DNA of 64,000 nucleotides from Streptomyces fragilis (GTDB lineage Bacteria > Actinomycetota > Actinomycetes > Streptomycetales > Streptomycetaceae): positions 186,001-250,000 of the forward strand of contig NZ_BEVZ01000001.1 in assembly GCF_003112515.1 (NCBI RefSeq), written 5' to 3'. A program made the translations under genes and the position numbers. Position 1 is the stretch's first letter, and every line of letters begins with the position of its first letter. Below the pieces are notes generated by a model, which saw only the letters and a list, made by a program, of their open reading frames with translations, was not told the DNA's origin and ran no database searches. Positions 40,901 through 49,011 of the stretch are shown one piece after another.

Positions 40901-40983
40901 GGCCTGTCCGGCGGATCTTGCCGTTCTTGCTGCCGGGTGCCCCTGTCACCGCGACCCACGTGCATGATCCGTCGGACAGGGCC
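40901..40983. repeat. Long inverted repeat between convergent genes
   Basis: GGCCTGTCCGGCGGATC (40901-40917) and GATCCGTCGGACAGGGCC (40966-40983) pair with one G-T and one bulged base around a 48-base loop. It overlaps the stop of the leftward gene. I recall near-identical elements recurring between genes in Streptomyces genomes, so it is likely a dispersed repeat that also acts as a terminator. Confidence 0.65.
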
Positions 40984-42938
40984 TAAGGGATCGGCAGGGC
41001 GTCGTCGGGCTCCGGGCACGGGGTGCCGCGCTGCATGCGGTAGCGGGCGGCGAGGTGGTACGTGCCCGGGCCGGGGGCGTCCAGGACGGTCCAGGCGACG
41101 CCCCAGGCGTCCTCCTCGCCGGGCGCCAGGCAGCCGTGGACGTTCCGGCCGTCCGGCCCGGGCGGCGGAAGCAGCTCCCCGTCGGCGTCGTAGAGGCCCA
41201 GCCACGGGGAGTGGGCCACCCGCACCGTGTAGCGGCCGGCGCGCGGCACCCGGACGGTGAGTTCGCCCTCGTCGGCGCGCAGGACCTCGGCCGGCGCGTC
41301 GGCCAGCGGGGTGGGGTCGACCACGGCGTACAGCCGCCAGTTGTCGTCGGCCCACACCTCCTCCAGGTACGGCAGGCCGCCCTCTATCAGCTGGCGCTCC
41401 CGGCGGCCGCCCTCGCCGTCCGGCGACCCGTGCAGGGGCAGCACCACCTGGTGGACGGCCCAGCGGCGCAGCCACGCGCGGTAGGTCCCGGCGTCCAGCG
41501 TGCCGTCGTAGAAGAGCGGGTTGCGTTCCCGGTCGGCCTGGCGGTTCCAGCCGCGGGCCAGGTTGACGTAGGGGACCAGGGCGGAGGACTCGGCGTGCGA
41601 GCTGGCGGGGACCACCTCGACGCGGCCCGTCCGGGCGTCGTCGCGCTGCAGCCGGTCGACCAGCGGGGCGAGGTCGCGTGCCCAGATGGCGTCCGGCTTC
41701 ATGCTGATCACGTCGTTGACGGTGCTGACGCCGACCCAGGCGGTGAACAGCGTGAAGGAGGCCAGCACCGCGTACCGCCCCCGGGAGCGCGGCGCGGTGG
41801 CCGGCAGCGCGGCGAGCAGGGCCACGCCGGCGAACATCATCGGCAGGCGGGTGATGTTGGAGCCGATCTGGGAGCTGACCGCCCACACCAGCAGGGCCGC
41901 GACGGCGTAGACCAGGCAGGTGGTCCGCACGGTCCGCCACTGCGCCGGGGCCACGGCGTACACCAGGAGGGCCGTGGTCACCGGGAGCACGGCGGTGAGG
42001 ATGCCCATCGGCTGCGTCCCGGAGAACGGGAACAGCCAGGCGGAGGCGGCGACCACCACGGACGGGCCCAGCCCCAGCGCCCACGCCCCGGGGCGGCGGC
42101 GCTGGAGGAACAGGGCGACGGCGATCAGGCCGAGGAAGAGCCCCGCCACCGGTGACGCCATGGTGGCGAGGGCGGCCGGCGGGGCCACCCACAGCGCCTT
42201 CGCCCACCGTCGTGGCCGCCCGCGCAGCGGCAGGCAGAAGACGCCGGCGACGGCGGCGAGCGCGAACAGCACGCCGAGGCCGAAGGTGACGCGGCCGGAG
42301 ATCGCGTTGCAGAGCAGGCCGAAGACGCCGGCGAGCGCGGCCGGCCACACCTGGCGGTGACCGGGGCCCGGGCGGGTGCGGCACAGGATCAGGGTGAGCA
42401 GCCCGGCGGACAGCGTGCCGGAGAGCATCATCGTGGTCCGCACGCCGAGGACGTGCATCAGGTAGGGCGAGAGCACGCTGTAGGAGACCGGGTGCATGCC
42501 GCCGTACCAGGCCAGGTTGTAGGCCGAGTCCGGGTGCCGGCCGACGAACTCGGCCCAGGCGTCCTGCGCCGCGAGGTCCCCGCCGCTGTTCGCCACCGCG
42601 AAGAACCAGACGACGTGCAGGACGCCGGTCAGGGCGGTGACGACGGTCACCGGGTGGCGGAGGAGGCGGCCCGGGCGGGCGCGGCGGGTCCGGGACCGCC
42701 CGGCCGCGGACCGGTCCTCGGCCCCGGCCTCCGCCGGTCCTGGCTTCGTCCCAGGTCCTGGCTTCGTCTCCGGTCCGGGCTCCGTCCCCGGCCCGGGCTC
42801 CGTCCCCGGCCCGTCCGGCGCGGACCGCGGCGCCGGTACGCGGTCGGTGCCTGGACGCGCGGCGGGCGCGGCCCCGTGCGCGGGGCCCGTGCCGTCCGTG
42901 ACGGTGGACGGCGTCTCCGTCGGTTCCGCTGTGCTCAC
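40983..42938 (-). CDS. Polytopic membrane protein with C-terminal extracytoplasmic domain
   Basis: 651 aa. The N-terminal 90 residues are disordered and include a GPGTEPGPxTKPG minirepeat. Roughly 10-11 membrane segments follow from about residue 98 (VTVVTALTGVLHVVWFFAVA) to about 385. The first extracytoplasmic loop has GGDLAAQDAWAEFVGRHPDS, where Asp-rich loops occur in GT-C glycosyltransferases. The C-terminal half (about 400-651) is a soluble beta-rich domain with WNRQADRERNPLFYDGTLDA. A GT-C-type sugar transferase for cell-surface polymers is a reasonable guess; similar proteins are sometimes annotated as MFS transporters. Confidence 0.7.
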   Translation of the reverse strand: MSTAEPTETPSTVTDGTGPAHGAAPAARPGTDRVPAPRSAPDGPGTEPGPGTEPGPETKPGPGTKPGPAEAGAEDRSAAGRSRTRRARPGRLLRHPVTVVTALTGVLHVVWFFAVANSGGDLAAQDAWAEFVGRHPDSAYNLAWYGGMHPVSYSVLSPYLMHVLGVRTTMMLSGTLSAGLLTLILCRTRPGPGHRQVWPAALAGVFGLLCNAISGRVTFGLGVLFALAAVAGVFCLPLRGRPRRWAKALWVAPPAALATMASPVAGLFLGLIAVALFLQRRRPGAWALGLGPSVVVAASAWLFPFSGTQPMGILTAVLPVTTALLVYAVAPAQWRTVRTTCLVYAVAALLVWAVSSQIGSNITRLPMMFAGVALLAALPATAPRSRGRYAVLASFTLFTAWVGVSTVNDVISMKPDAIWARDLAPLVDRLQRDDARTGRVEVVPASSHAESSALVPYVNLARGWNRQADRERNPLFYDGTLDAGTYRAWLRRWAVHQVVLPLHGSPDGEGGRRERQLIEGGLPYLEEVWADDNWRLYAVVDPTPLADAPAEVLRADEGELTVRVPRAGRYTVRVAHSPWLGLYDADGELLPPPGPDGRNVHGCLAPGEEDAWGVAWTVLDAPGPGTYHLAARYRMQRGTPCPEPDDALPIP

Positions 42939-43105
42939 CTGGACGAACTCCTCTGCCCCGGGCGCCGGTCCCGCTGCCCCGCGCGGTCACGGCACAGCCC
43001 GGCGACGCTAGCACGGCGCCCCGTGCGGGCCCGCCGGACGGGGCGGTTCGCACGGGGCGCGGGTGCAGCGGCGGGTGCGGGCCGGGCGGTGGCCGGCCCG
43101 CGTCC

Positions 43106-46100
43106 TCAGGAGACGCGGGTCAGCCTGGCTCCCGTGGACGGCTCCTGGAGGTCGCTGCCGAGCTGCACCGGCACCTTCACGGCGCCGCCCTCGGCGTCGC
43201 CGACGGTCAGCGAACCGACCTTGGTGCCCTCGGGGGCGGCGTGCGGCATCGTCGGGTCGGGGGCGAAGGTCAGCCGGACCTCGTGGCCCGCCCAGCCGAC
43301 CGCCTTGACGTCCTCGGAGACGACCACGGGGGTGCGGCCGCCGAGCCGGTCGTCGACGTACCCGACGACGTCGCCCTTCTTGAGGATGGTCTCCGCCTCC
43401 AGCGCGTCCTGGGTGGCGAGCATCGCCGTCTTGGACACGGCGTTGACGGTGTCGAGGATGAACGGCTTGTGCTGCCCGAGGACCGCCCCGACCAGCGTCA
43501 CGGTCTCGCCGTCGACGTCCTTGGTGGCGGCGAAGAGCAGGTTGCCGCCGGCCTTGGTGGTCGAGCCGGTCTTGATGCCGATGGCGCCGTTGTAGGGCAC
43601 CAGGGTGTTGTAGTTGTAGTGGATCCGGCCCGAGGGGTCCTTCCAGGAGCCCTTGTTGGTGATGTCCACCATGGCGGGCATCTTCATCATCTCGACGCCC
43701 AGCTTCACCTGGTCCTCCGCCGTGGAGACGGTCGTCTCCTTCAGGCCGGACGGGTCGGTGTAGGTGGTGTTCCTCATGCCGAGCTCGGCGGCGGTCTTGT
43801 TCATCTTGTCGACGAACGCGGCCTCCGAACCGGAGTCCCAACGGGCCAGCAGTCGCGCGATGTTGTTCGCGGACGGGAGCATCACGGCGGACAGCGCGTC
43901 GCGCAGGGAGAGCTTCTGCCCCTCCTTGACGGTGTTCAGCGTGGACTCGTCACCCGTCTTGTCGTAGCCGCCCTCCTTCTCGGCGAGCGCGTCGACGGGG
44001 ACCGAGGGACCGTCCTCGCCCTTCTTGAGCGGGTGCTCCTTCATGATCACGTAGGCCGTCATCGACTTGGTGACCGAGGCGATCGGCACGGGCTTCTGGT
44101 CGCCGAACTTGTCGACCGTGCCGATGCCGGTGACGTCCATCCAGCCCTGGCCCTCGTCCGGCCACGGCAGGGCGACCGGGTCGCCGTCGAAGCGGAAGGA
44201 CTCCTCGGCGGTCAGCACCAGGGAGGGCTCGGGCAGCGGGCGGACCATCTGGACGACCGCGAGCACGATCGCCAGCAGCACCAGCAGCGGTGTCCAGATC
44301 TTGACCCGGCGGACCATCCGGCGCGGCAGGGTGTCCGGCGGCGGCGGTGTGTTGGTCAGCTCGGCCAGCAGGTCCAGCGGCGGCTTGGGCGGCAGCGGCT
44401 GCTGGGTGGTGCGCTCGGGGCCGATGTGCGGGATCGCGGTGGTCTCGGTCGACGCCGCGGCGGGGGCGGCGGGACCCGCCGGTGAGCCGGGGCGCGCCGG
44501 GGCCGCCGGGGGCTTCCGGGTGGGTGCCTGCGAGCGGTCGCCGACCTTCAGCTGGGTGGTGGGCTGGTCCACCGGCGGCCGGGCGGCGGGGCGGCCGCCG
44601 AGGCGGATCGCGGTGGTGGGCTGGTCCACCGGCTTGCCCGGGCCCTTGCCCTTCGCGTCCGGCCCGGCGGCGGGGGGCGCGACCTTGCCGAGGGTGCGGG
44701 TCGCGTCGCCCTTCTCCTCGGCGGGCAGCGGTCCGGCCGCCCACCCGGGACGCCGCGGCCCCGAGGGGGCGTCCGCGTCGGGGGCGTCCGCGTCGGAGGC
44801 GTCCGCGTCGGAGGCGTCCGCGTCCTCCGGCTCGACCTCGCGGTCGGCGTCGGCCGCCTCGACCTCGCGGTCGGCATCGGACGCCTCGGCCTCGCGGTCG
44901 GTGTCGGACGGCGCGTCCGCGTCCGCGGTGCCGGAACGCTCGGCGGCGTGGTCCGCCTCGACCTCGCGGTCGGCGTCGGACGGCGCGTCGGCGTCGGCGT
45001 CCGCGTCCGCGTCCGCACTGCCGGAGCGCTCGTCGCCGGCGTCCGAGGCGTCGACCGCGGCCTCGCGGTCGTCGGACGGCGCACCGGCGTCGGCGGTGCC
45101 GGAACCCCCGGCAGCGTCGTCCGCGGCGGCGGCCGTGCCGGACCGCTCCTCGGCGGCGGTGCCGGACGTCCCGTCGGTGTCGTCAGCGATGTCGGTGTCG
45201 TCAGCGGCGTCGGTGTCGTCGTCGGCATCGGCATGGGTGCCTTCGACGGCCCCCGGCGCGTCCACGGCGGGCTTCGGGGCGTCCGCAGGGGCGTCCTCGT
45301 CCGTCTCCGGGTCCCCTGCCGCACCGGCCGTGCGCACGTCAGGGTCAGCGGCCCGCACGTCCTCGTCGGCGTCCGCCACCGCCTCGTCGCCGTCCCGCTC
45401 CTCGTCCACACCGGCGGCGGCGGTACCGGACTCGTATCCGTCCCGGTTCTCGTCCGCCGGACCGTCGGCGTCCACGGCGGGCTCGTCCTCGGGGTCACGG
45501 GCGCCGGACGGGACCGCGTCGCTGATCCCGTCGGACGGCTCCCCGCCCGGGCCGGCGGCCGGGGCGTCCTCGCTCACGCCGGCCGCCGCACCGTAGGCCG
45601 GCACGTTCCGCACGGCGGAGTCCTCGGCACCGTCCGTCTCCACGGCCGGCTCGTCCCCGGCCTCGGCCACACCGGCCGGGACCGCGTCGGACGGCTCCTC
45701 GTCCTCCCGGTCACCCACCGGGGCGCCCTCGCCCGCGCCCGCCGCAACGCCGGACGCGGGCACCGCCTGGTCACCGGTGGGGTGGTCACCGGTGGGGTCG
45801 TCCGCGGGCTCCCCGGCGGCGGACGACCCGTCCGCGTCGCCGGTGGCGGCAACTCCGTCGGCGGACTCCCCGCCGGCACCCAGACTTGACGCGTCTGCGT
45901 CAGACGGCTCCGTGAGGCCCTCGGAGGACGTTCCGGCGGCCCCGGGGCCCTCCGGCCGCTCCAGGGCCTCCTGGGCGCCCTCAGGGCCGTCCACGGCCGT
46001 CGAGGACCCGTCGCCCTCCACGGAGCCACCGGACAGGCCACCCGCACCGGCCGCGTCGGACGCCTCGTCCGGCTCCCCGGCCTCGTCCGCGTCGCTCCCG

Positions 46101-46270
46101 GAGGGCGGATCGGCCACGGCGGTACGGGCGAAGGCGGCGCGCGGATCGGCGGCGGCCGACGCCGCGGCGGTCTCCGCAACCGGTTCCCCCGTGCCCGGCG
46201 TCACACCCGCCGAGGACTCTCGCTGCTTCGACCTGTCGGGGGACTCGCCCGCCACCTGTGCCTCCTCCAT
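43106..46270 (-). CDS. D-alanyl-D-alanine carboxypeptidase with 650-residue acidic N-terminal extension
   Basis: 1054 aa. Residues 1 to about 560 are Asp/Glu/Ala/Gly/Ser-rich, with repeated blocks such as DADREVEAADADREVE. A Pro-rich linker holds DQPTTAIRLGGR/DQPTTQLKVGDR repeats. The membrane helix is at about 659-675. The peptidase S11 domain has Ser732 and Lys735 in ASVTKSMTAY, SAN at 800-802 (LPSANNIA) and KTG at 899-901 (GIKTGST). It trims D-Ala from peptidoglycan stem peptides outside the membrane. The ATG at 46270 starts MEEAQVAGESPDRS; a longer reading continues into the divergent GPP34 gene region and is rejected. Cytoplasmic acidic extension is unusually long for the family. Confidence 0.88.
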   Translation of the reverse strand: MEEAQVAGESPDRSKQRESSAGVTPGTGEPVAETAAASAAADPRAAFARTAVADPPSGSDADEAGEPDEASDAAGAGGLSGGSVEGDGSSTAVDGPEGAQEALERPEGPGAAGTSSEGLTEPSDADASSLGAGGESADGVAATGDADGSSAAGEPADDPTGDHPTGDQAVPASGVAAGAGEGAPVGDREDEEPSDAVPAGVAEAGDEPAVETDGAEDSAVRNVPAYGAAAGVSEDAPAAGPGGEPSDGISDAVPSGARDPEDEPAVDADGPADENRDGYESGTAAAGVDEERDGDEAVADADEDVRAADPDVRTAGAAGDPETDEDAPADAPKPAVDAPGAVEGTHADADDDTDAADDTDIADDTDGTSGTAAEERSGTAAAADDAAGGSGTADAGAPSDDREAAVDASDAGDERSGSADADADADADAPSDADREVEADHAAERSGTADADAPSDTDREAEASDADREVEAADADREVEPEDADASDADASDADAPDADAPSGPRRPGWAAGPLPAEEKGDATRTLGKVAPPAAGPDAKGKGPGKPVDQPTTAIRLGGRPAARPPVDQPTTQLKVGDRSQAPTRKPPAAPARPGSPAGPAAPAAASTETTAIPHIGPERTTQQPLPPKPPLDLLAELTNTPPPPDTLPRRMVRRVKIWTPLLVLLAIVLAVVQMVRPLPEPSLVLTAEESFRFDGDPVALPWPDEGQGWMDVTGIGTVDKFGDQKPVPIASVTKSMTAYVIMKEHPLKKGEDGPSVPVDALAEKEGGYDKTGDESTLNTVKEGQKLSLRDALSAVMLPSANNIARLLARWDSGSEAAFVDKMNKTAAELGMRNTTYTDPSGLKETTVSTAEDQVKLGVEMMKMPAMVDITNKGSWKDPSGRIHYNYNTLVPYNGAIGIKTGSTTKAGGNLLFAATKDVDGETVTLVGAVLGQHKPFILDTVNAVSKTAMLATQDALEAETILKKGDVVGYVDDRLGGRTPVVVSEDVKAVGWAGHEVRLTFAPDPTMPHAAPEGTKVGSLTVGDAEGGAVKVPVQLGSDLQEPSTGARLTRVS

Positions 46271-46483
46271 ACGCCGCACTCCCCGTGCGCCTGCCCAACC
46301 AGCCGACCGTGAACGTCGGCGGCCACCGTCCGGACCAGGGTCCAGTCTCGCGTCAGCGCTCCCGGCCCTCCCGCAGGGACGAGAACGACATACCTGCCGG
46401 TTCCATCCGATAGCGGACTCGCACTCTCGACAGATGAGTGTGAGAGGGGTCACCCTGTCGTACATCCACGCGGGGAGGCATGG

Positions 46484-47248
46484 ATGGGCAGGAGCCGCAG
46501 AACACTTCCGGAGGAGCTTCTGCTGCTGGCGTTGGACCCGGCCACGGGTACCACTGCACAGCCGCAGTCGCTCGACCTGGGTCTGGCCGGAGCACAGCTC
46601 GTCGAGCTGGCCATGGCCGGACGGATAGCCCCGGACGGGGATCGTATCTCCGTGGTGATGCCACGGCCGACAGGAGATCCGACTCTGGACCACGCACTGG
46701 AGTTGCTGCGCAGACGCGGCGCCCCGGTCCGCGCGGTCCACTGGATAGGCGGGCCCCGGCTGGGGCTGCGCCAGACGTACCTCGCGCACCTGGAGCGGTG
46801 CGGCATGGTCCATGCCGTCGCCGGTCCGATGTGCGGAGTACTGCCGACGACTCGCTACCAGGCGACGGACACGGCGATCAGCCGGGAGATCAGAGCCCGG
46901 CTGGACACGGCGATCAAGACGGGCGTCCCACCGGACCCCCGCACCGCCGCGCTCGCGGCGCTGGCCCACGCGGTCGGCCTCGGCAAGCACCTGTACCCGG
47001 GCAACGAGGGCCGCTCGGCCCGTTCCCGGCTGCGGGACCTGATCAGGCACGACCCGATGGGCGGCCTCGTCGCGCACGCGGTCATGGACGTCCAGAACGG
47101 CGCCGCGGCGCAACCACGCCGCGCCCAGGCGCCGGCCGCCCGCACGCCGGTCCCGGCGCACGGGCGGGCGAACGCTCCGCAGCAGGCGGCCCGGGGGGTG
47201 GCGGCCCAGCCGCACCCGGGTCCGATGGTGCGGGCCGTCGCGCGCTGA
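46484..47248 (+). CDS. GPP34 (GOLPH3)-family phosphoprotein
   Basis: 254 aa. RTLPEELLLLALDPATG, then LDLGLAGAQLVELAMAGRIA and the helical core with RTAALAALAHAVGLGKHLYP, match the GPP34/GOLPH3 domain, which in eukaryotes binds phosphoinositides at the Golgi. In Streptomyces such proteins are common beside conservons and cell-wall genes, and their role is unsettled. The last 60 residues are Ala/Pro-rich and disordered. GGGGAGG at 46472-46478 supports ATG 46484. It is divergent from the carboxypeptidase and followed by a very strong terminator. Confidence 0.85.
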   Translation: MGRSRRTLPEELLLLALDPATGTTAQPQSLDLGLAGAQLVELAMAGRIAPDGDRISVVMPRPTGDPTLDHALELLRRRGAPVRAVHWIGGPRLGLRQTYLAHLERCGMVHAVAGPMCGVLPTTRYQATDTAISREIRARLDTAIKTGVPPDPRTAALAALAHAVGLGKHLYPGNEGRSARSRLRDLIRHDPMGGLVAHAVMDVQNGAAAQPRRAQAPAARTPVPAHGRANAPQQAARGVAAQPHPGPMVRAVAR

Positions 47249-47262
47249 CCTCGGCACGGGCA

Positions 47263-47313
47263 CATGCCCGGACGGGCGGCGGACCTTCCCGGTCCGCCGC
47301 CCGTCCGGGCATG
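47263..47313. terminator. 23-bp perfect terminator stem after the GPP34 gene
   Basis: Positions 47263-47285 and 47291-47313 are exact reverse complements (CATGCCCGGACGGG at the base), with a 5-base loop. This is the strongest hairpin in the window, placed 15 bases after the stop codon. Confidence 0.9.
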
Positions 47314-47499
47314 ACCCGTTCCCCGGGGCCGTCGCCGCGCATCGACGGGCCGGTCGTCAACCCAAGGCGTCAAGCCGAACCCGAAAGCGTGAACCGCCCT
47401 CGCGGATCCGCTCCGGGGAAGGACGCCGGGTGACCAGGACGTCACGCGTGGGCAGCGATTGTGCGCCGTTTCCCAGCGGCGGCCCATACCCAGGTGGCA

Positions 47500-47517
47500 A
47501 TCTGCTGAACAGCAGAT
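47500..47517. promoter_or_regulatory. Palindrome upstream of the XRE regulator
   Basis: ATCTGCTG-AA-CAGCAGAT, an 8+8 perfect dyad ending 36 bases before the start codon. It is a candidate operator for autoregulation. Confidence 0.6.
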
Positions 47518-47553
47518 ACGCAAAGTTGAGGTACGCAGCCGGAGGTGCCGTCC

Positions 47554-48408
47554 GTGGCGTCCAGTGTCAACCCCACCGTCAGGCGCCGCCGCCTGGGCCA
47601 GGAGCTCCGCAGGCTCCGTGAGCAGAAGGGCATGACCGCCGAGGAAGTGGCGGAACGGCTGCTGGTCTCGCAGTCGAAGATCAGCCGGCTGGAGAACGGC
47701 CGCAGGTCCATCAGCCAGCGCGACGTCCGCGACCTCTGCGGGGTCTACGAGGTCGATGACCAGCGGATCGTCGAGTCGCTCATGCAGATGGCCAAGGACT
47801 CCCGCCAGCAGGGCTGGTGGCACTCCTTCGGCGACATCCCGTACAGCGTCTACATCGGCCTGGAGACCGACGCGGCCAGCCTGCGCGTCTACGACCCGCA
47901 GGTGGTGCCGGGGCTGCTGCAGACGCGGCGGTACGCGGAGTCCCTGATCACCGGGGCGCTGCCGGAGACGGCCGCCGCGGACATCGAGAAGCGGGTGCAG
48001 GTGCGACTGCGCCGGCAGCAGCGGATCAACGCCCGCGAGAACCCGCTGCGCCTGTGGACGGTGCTCGACGAGGCGGCGCTGTGCCGGATCGTGGGGAACA
48101 AGGCCGTGATGCGCGAACAGCTGGAGCACCTGGTCGAGCAGTCGGAGCTGCCGCACGTGACGGTGCAGGTGATCCCGTTCACCATGGGCGCCCACCCGGG
48201 GCTCAACGGCCAGTACGCGATCCTCGAGTTCCCCGACGCGTCGGACTCCAGCGTGGTCTACATCGAGGGCGTCACCAGCGACCTGTACCTGGAGAAGCCC
48301 AACGACGTGCAGAAGTACAGCGTGATGTACGAGCACCTGCGGGCCCAGGCGCTGAACGTGGAGCAGTCACGGCAGTACATCGAGGACATCGCGAAGACCT
48401 ACGCGTGA
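47554..48408 (+). CDS. XRE-family regulator with DUF5753 domain
   Basis: 284 aa. The N-terminal helix-turn-helix reads LGQELRRLREQKGMTAEEVA, ERLLVSQSKISRLENGRRSI. From about residue 95 a DUF5753 domain follows (QQGWWHSFGDIPYSVYIGLE, VVPGLLQTRRYAESLITGAL, VQVIPFTMGAHPGLNGQYAI). This is the widespread Streptomyces family (WhiJ-like) that pairs with a small DUF397 protein, encoded here 250 bp downstream. Members influence development and antibiotic production. GTG 47545 lies inside the GGAGG ribosome site (47541-47545), so GTG 47554 is the true start. Confidence 0.92.
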   Translation: MASSVNPTVRRRRLGQELRRLREQKGMTAEEVAERLLVSQSKISRLENGRRSISQRDVRDLCGVYEVDDQRIVESLMQMAKDSRQQGWWHSFGDIPYSVYIGLETDAASLRVYDPQVVPGLLQTRRYAESLITGALPETAAADIEKRVQVRLRRQQRINARENPLRLWTVLDEAALCRIVGNKAVMREQLEHLVEQSELPHVTVQVIPFTMGAHPGLNGQYAILEFPDASDSSVVYIEGVTSDLYLEKPNDVQKYSVMYEHLRAQALNVEQSRQYIEDIAKTYA

Positions 48409-48431
48409 GGCGCCGCGACCTCCTTCACGCT

Positions 48432-48482
48432 GGGTGACGTCGTCACCCCTATCGGTTGCCCCTGGACTTTGCCAACGGCAAA
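48432..48482. promoter_or_regulatory. Two palindromes between the XRE and DUF397 genes
   Basis: GGGTGACG-T-CGTCACCC (48432-48448, perfect) and TTTGCC-AAC-GGCAAA (48468-48482, perfect), the second followed by AGGAGG. The first may terminate the regulator transcript. The second sits where a promoter for the DUF397 transcript is expected and may be an operator of the XRE protein. Confidence 0.6.
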
Positions 48483-48660
48483 AGGAGGAACCGTACACGC
48501 ACAACTGGCGGTGCCGTAGGGGCTATTGGTACATGCCATCCTCATGAGTGAATGGACCCCTCCGAAACGCGGGGCGGCGAGTAGCGTCGATCACGCCAAC
48601 GGTCACAGCCAGTTGGCAGAGATCACTCGCATCGTCACCCTCAGTCAACTCGGAGTAAAA

Positions 48661-48870
48661 ATGGCTATTCGTCAGGGCGCCACCCCCGCGTGGACCAAGT
48701 CCTCCTACTCGACCGGTAACGGAGCGTGCGTGGAGGTCAAGTCTCCGGTGCGCGAGGAGCTCGCGGTGCGGGACTCCAAGGTGCCGGCGGGCCCGACCCT
48801 CGCCTTCCCGGCGGGTTCCTGGAGCGCGTTCGTCTCCGGGGTCAACCGTGGTGCGTTCGGCGGGATCTGA
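48661..48870 (+). CDS. DUF397 small protein, partner of the XRE regulator
   Basis: 69 aa. AWTKSSYSTGNGACVEVKSP followed by LAVRDSKVPAGPTLAFPAGS and WSAFVSGVNRGAF is the complete DUF397 signature. These small proteins occur next to XRE-DUF5753 regulators and are thought to bind and modulate them, in a pair that resembles a toxin-antitoxin arrangement. CGGAG lies shortly before ATG 48661. A longer in-frame reading exists but the conserved part starts here. Confidence 0.92.
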   Translation: MAIRQGATPAWTKSSYSTGNGACVEVKSPVREELAVRDSKVPAGPTLAFPAGSWSAFVSGVNRGAFGGI

Positions 48871-49011
48871 CCGACCGCCGCGACAGCGGGCCGCACCGGC
48901 CCGGCACCATGGGCACCACCTGTACGGCCCTCTCGTCCGGCTCGCCGTCCTGGCCGAGGGGGCTCGCCCATGCCGGAACCGGTCGACGGAACCGGTCGTC
49001 GGAACGGGCGG

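Noticed and set aside
43106..47263. Single 1385-aa protein reading through from the GPP34 region into the carboxypeptidase
   Set aside because: The first 330 residues are antisense to the GPP34 gene and lack motifs; ATG 46270 gives the plausible protein.
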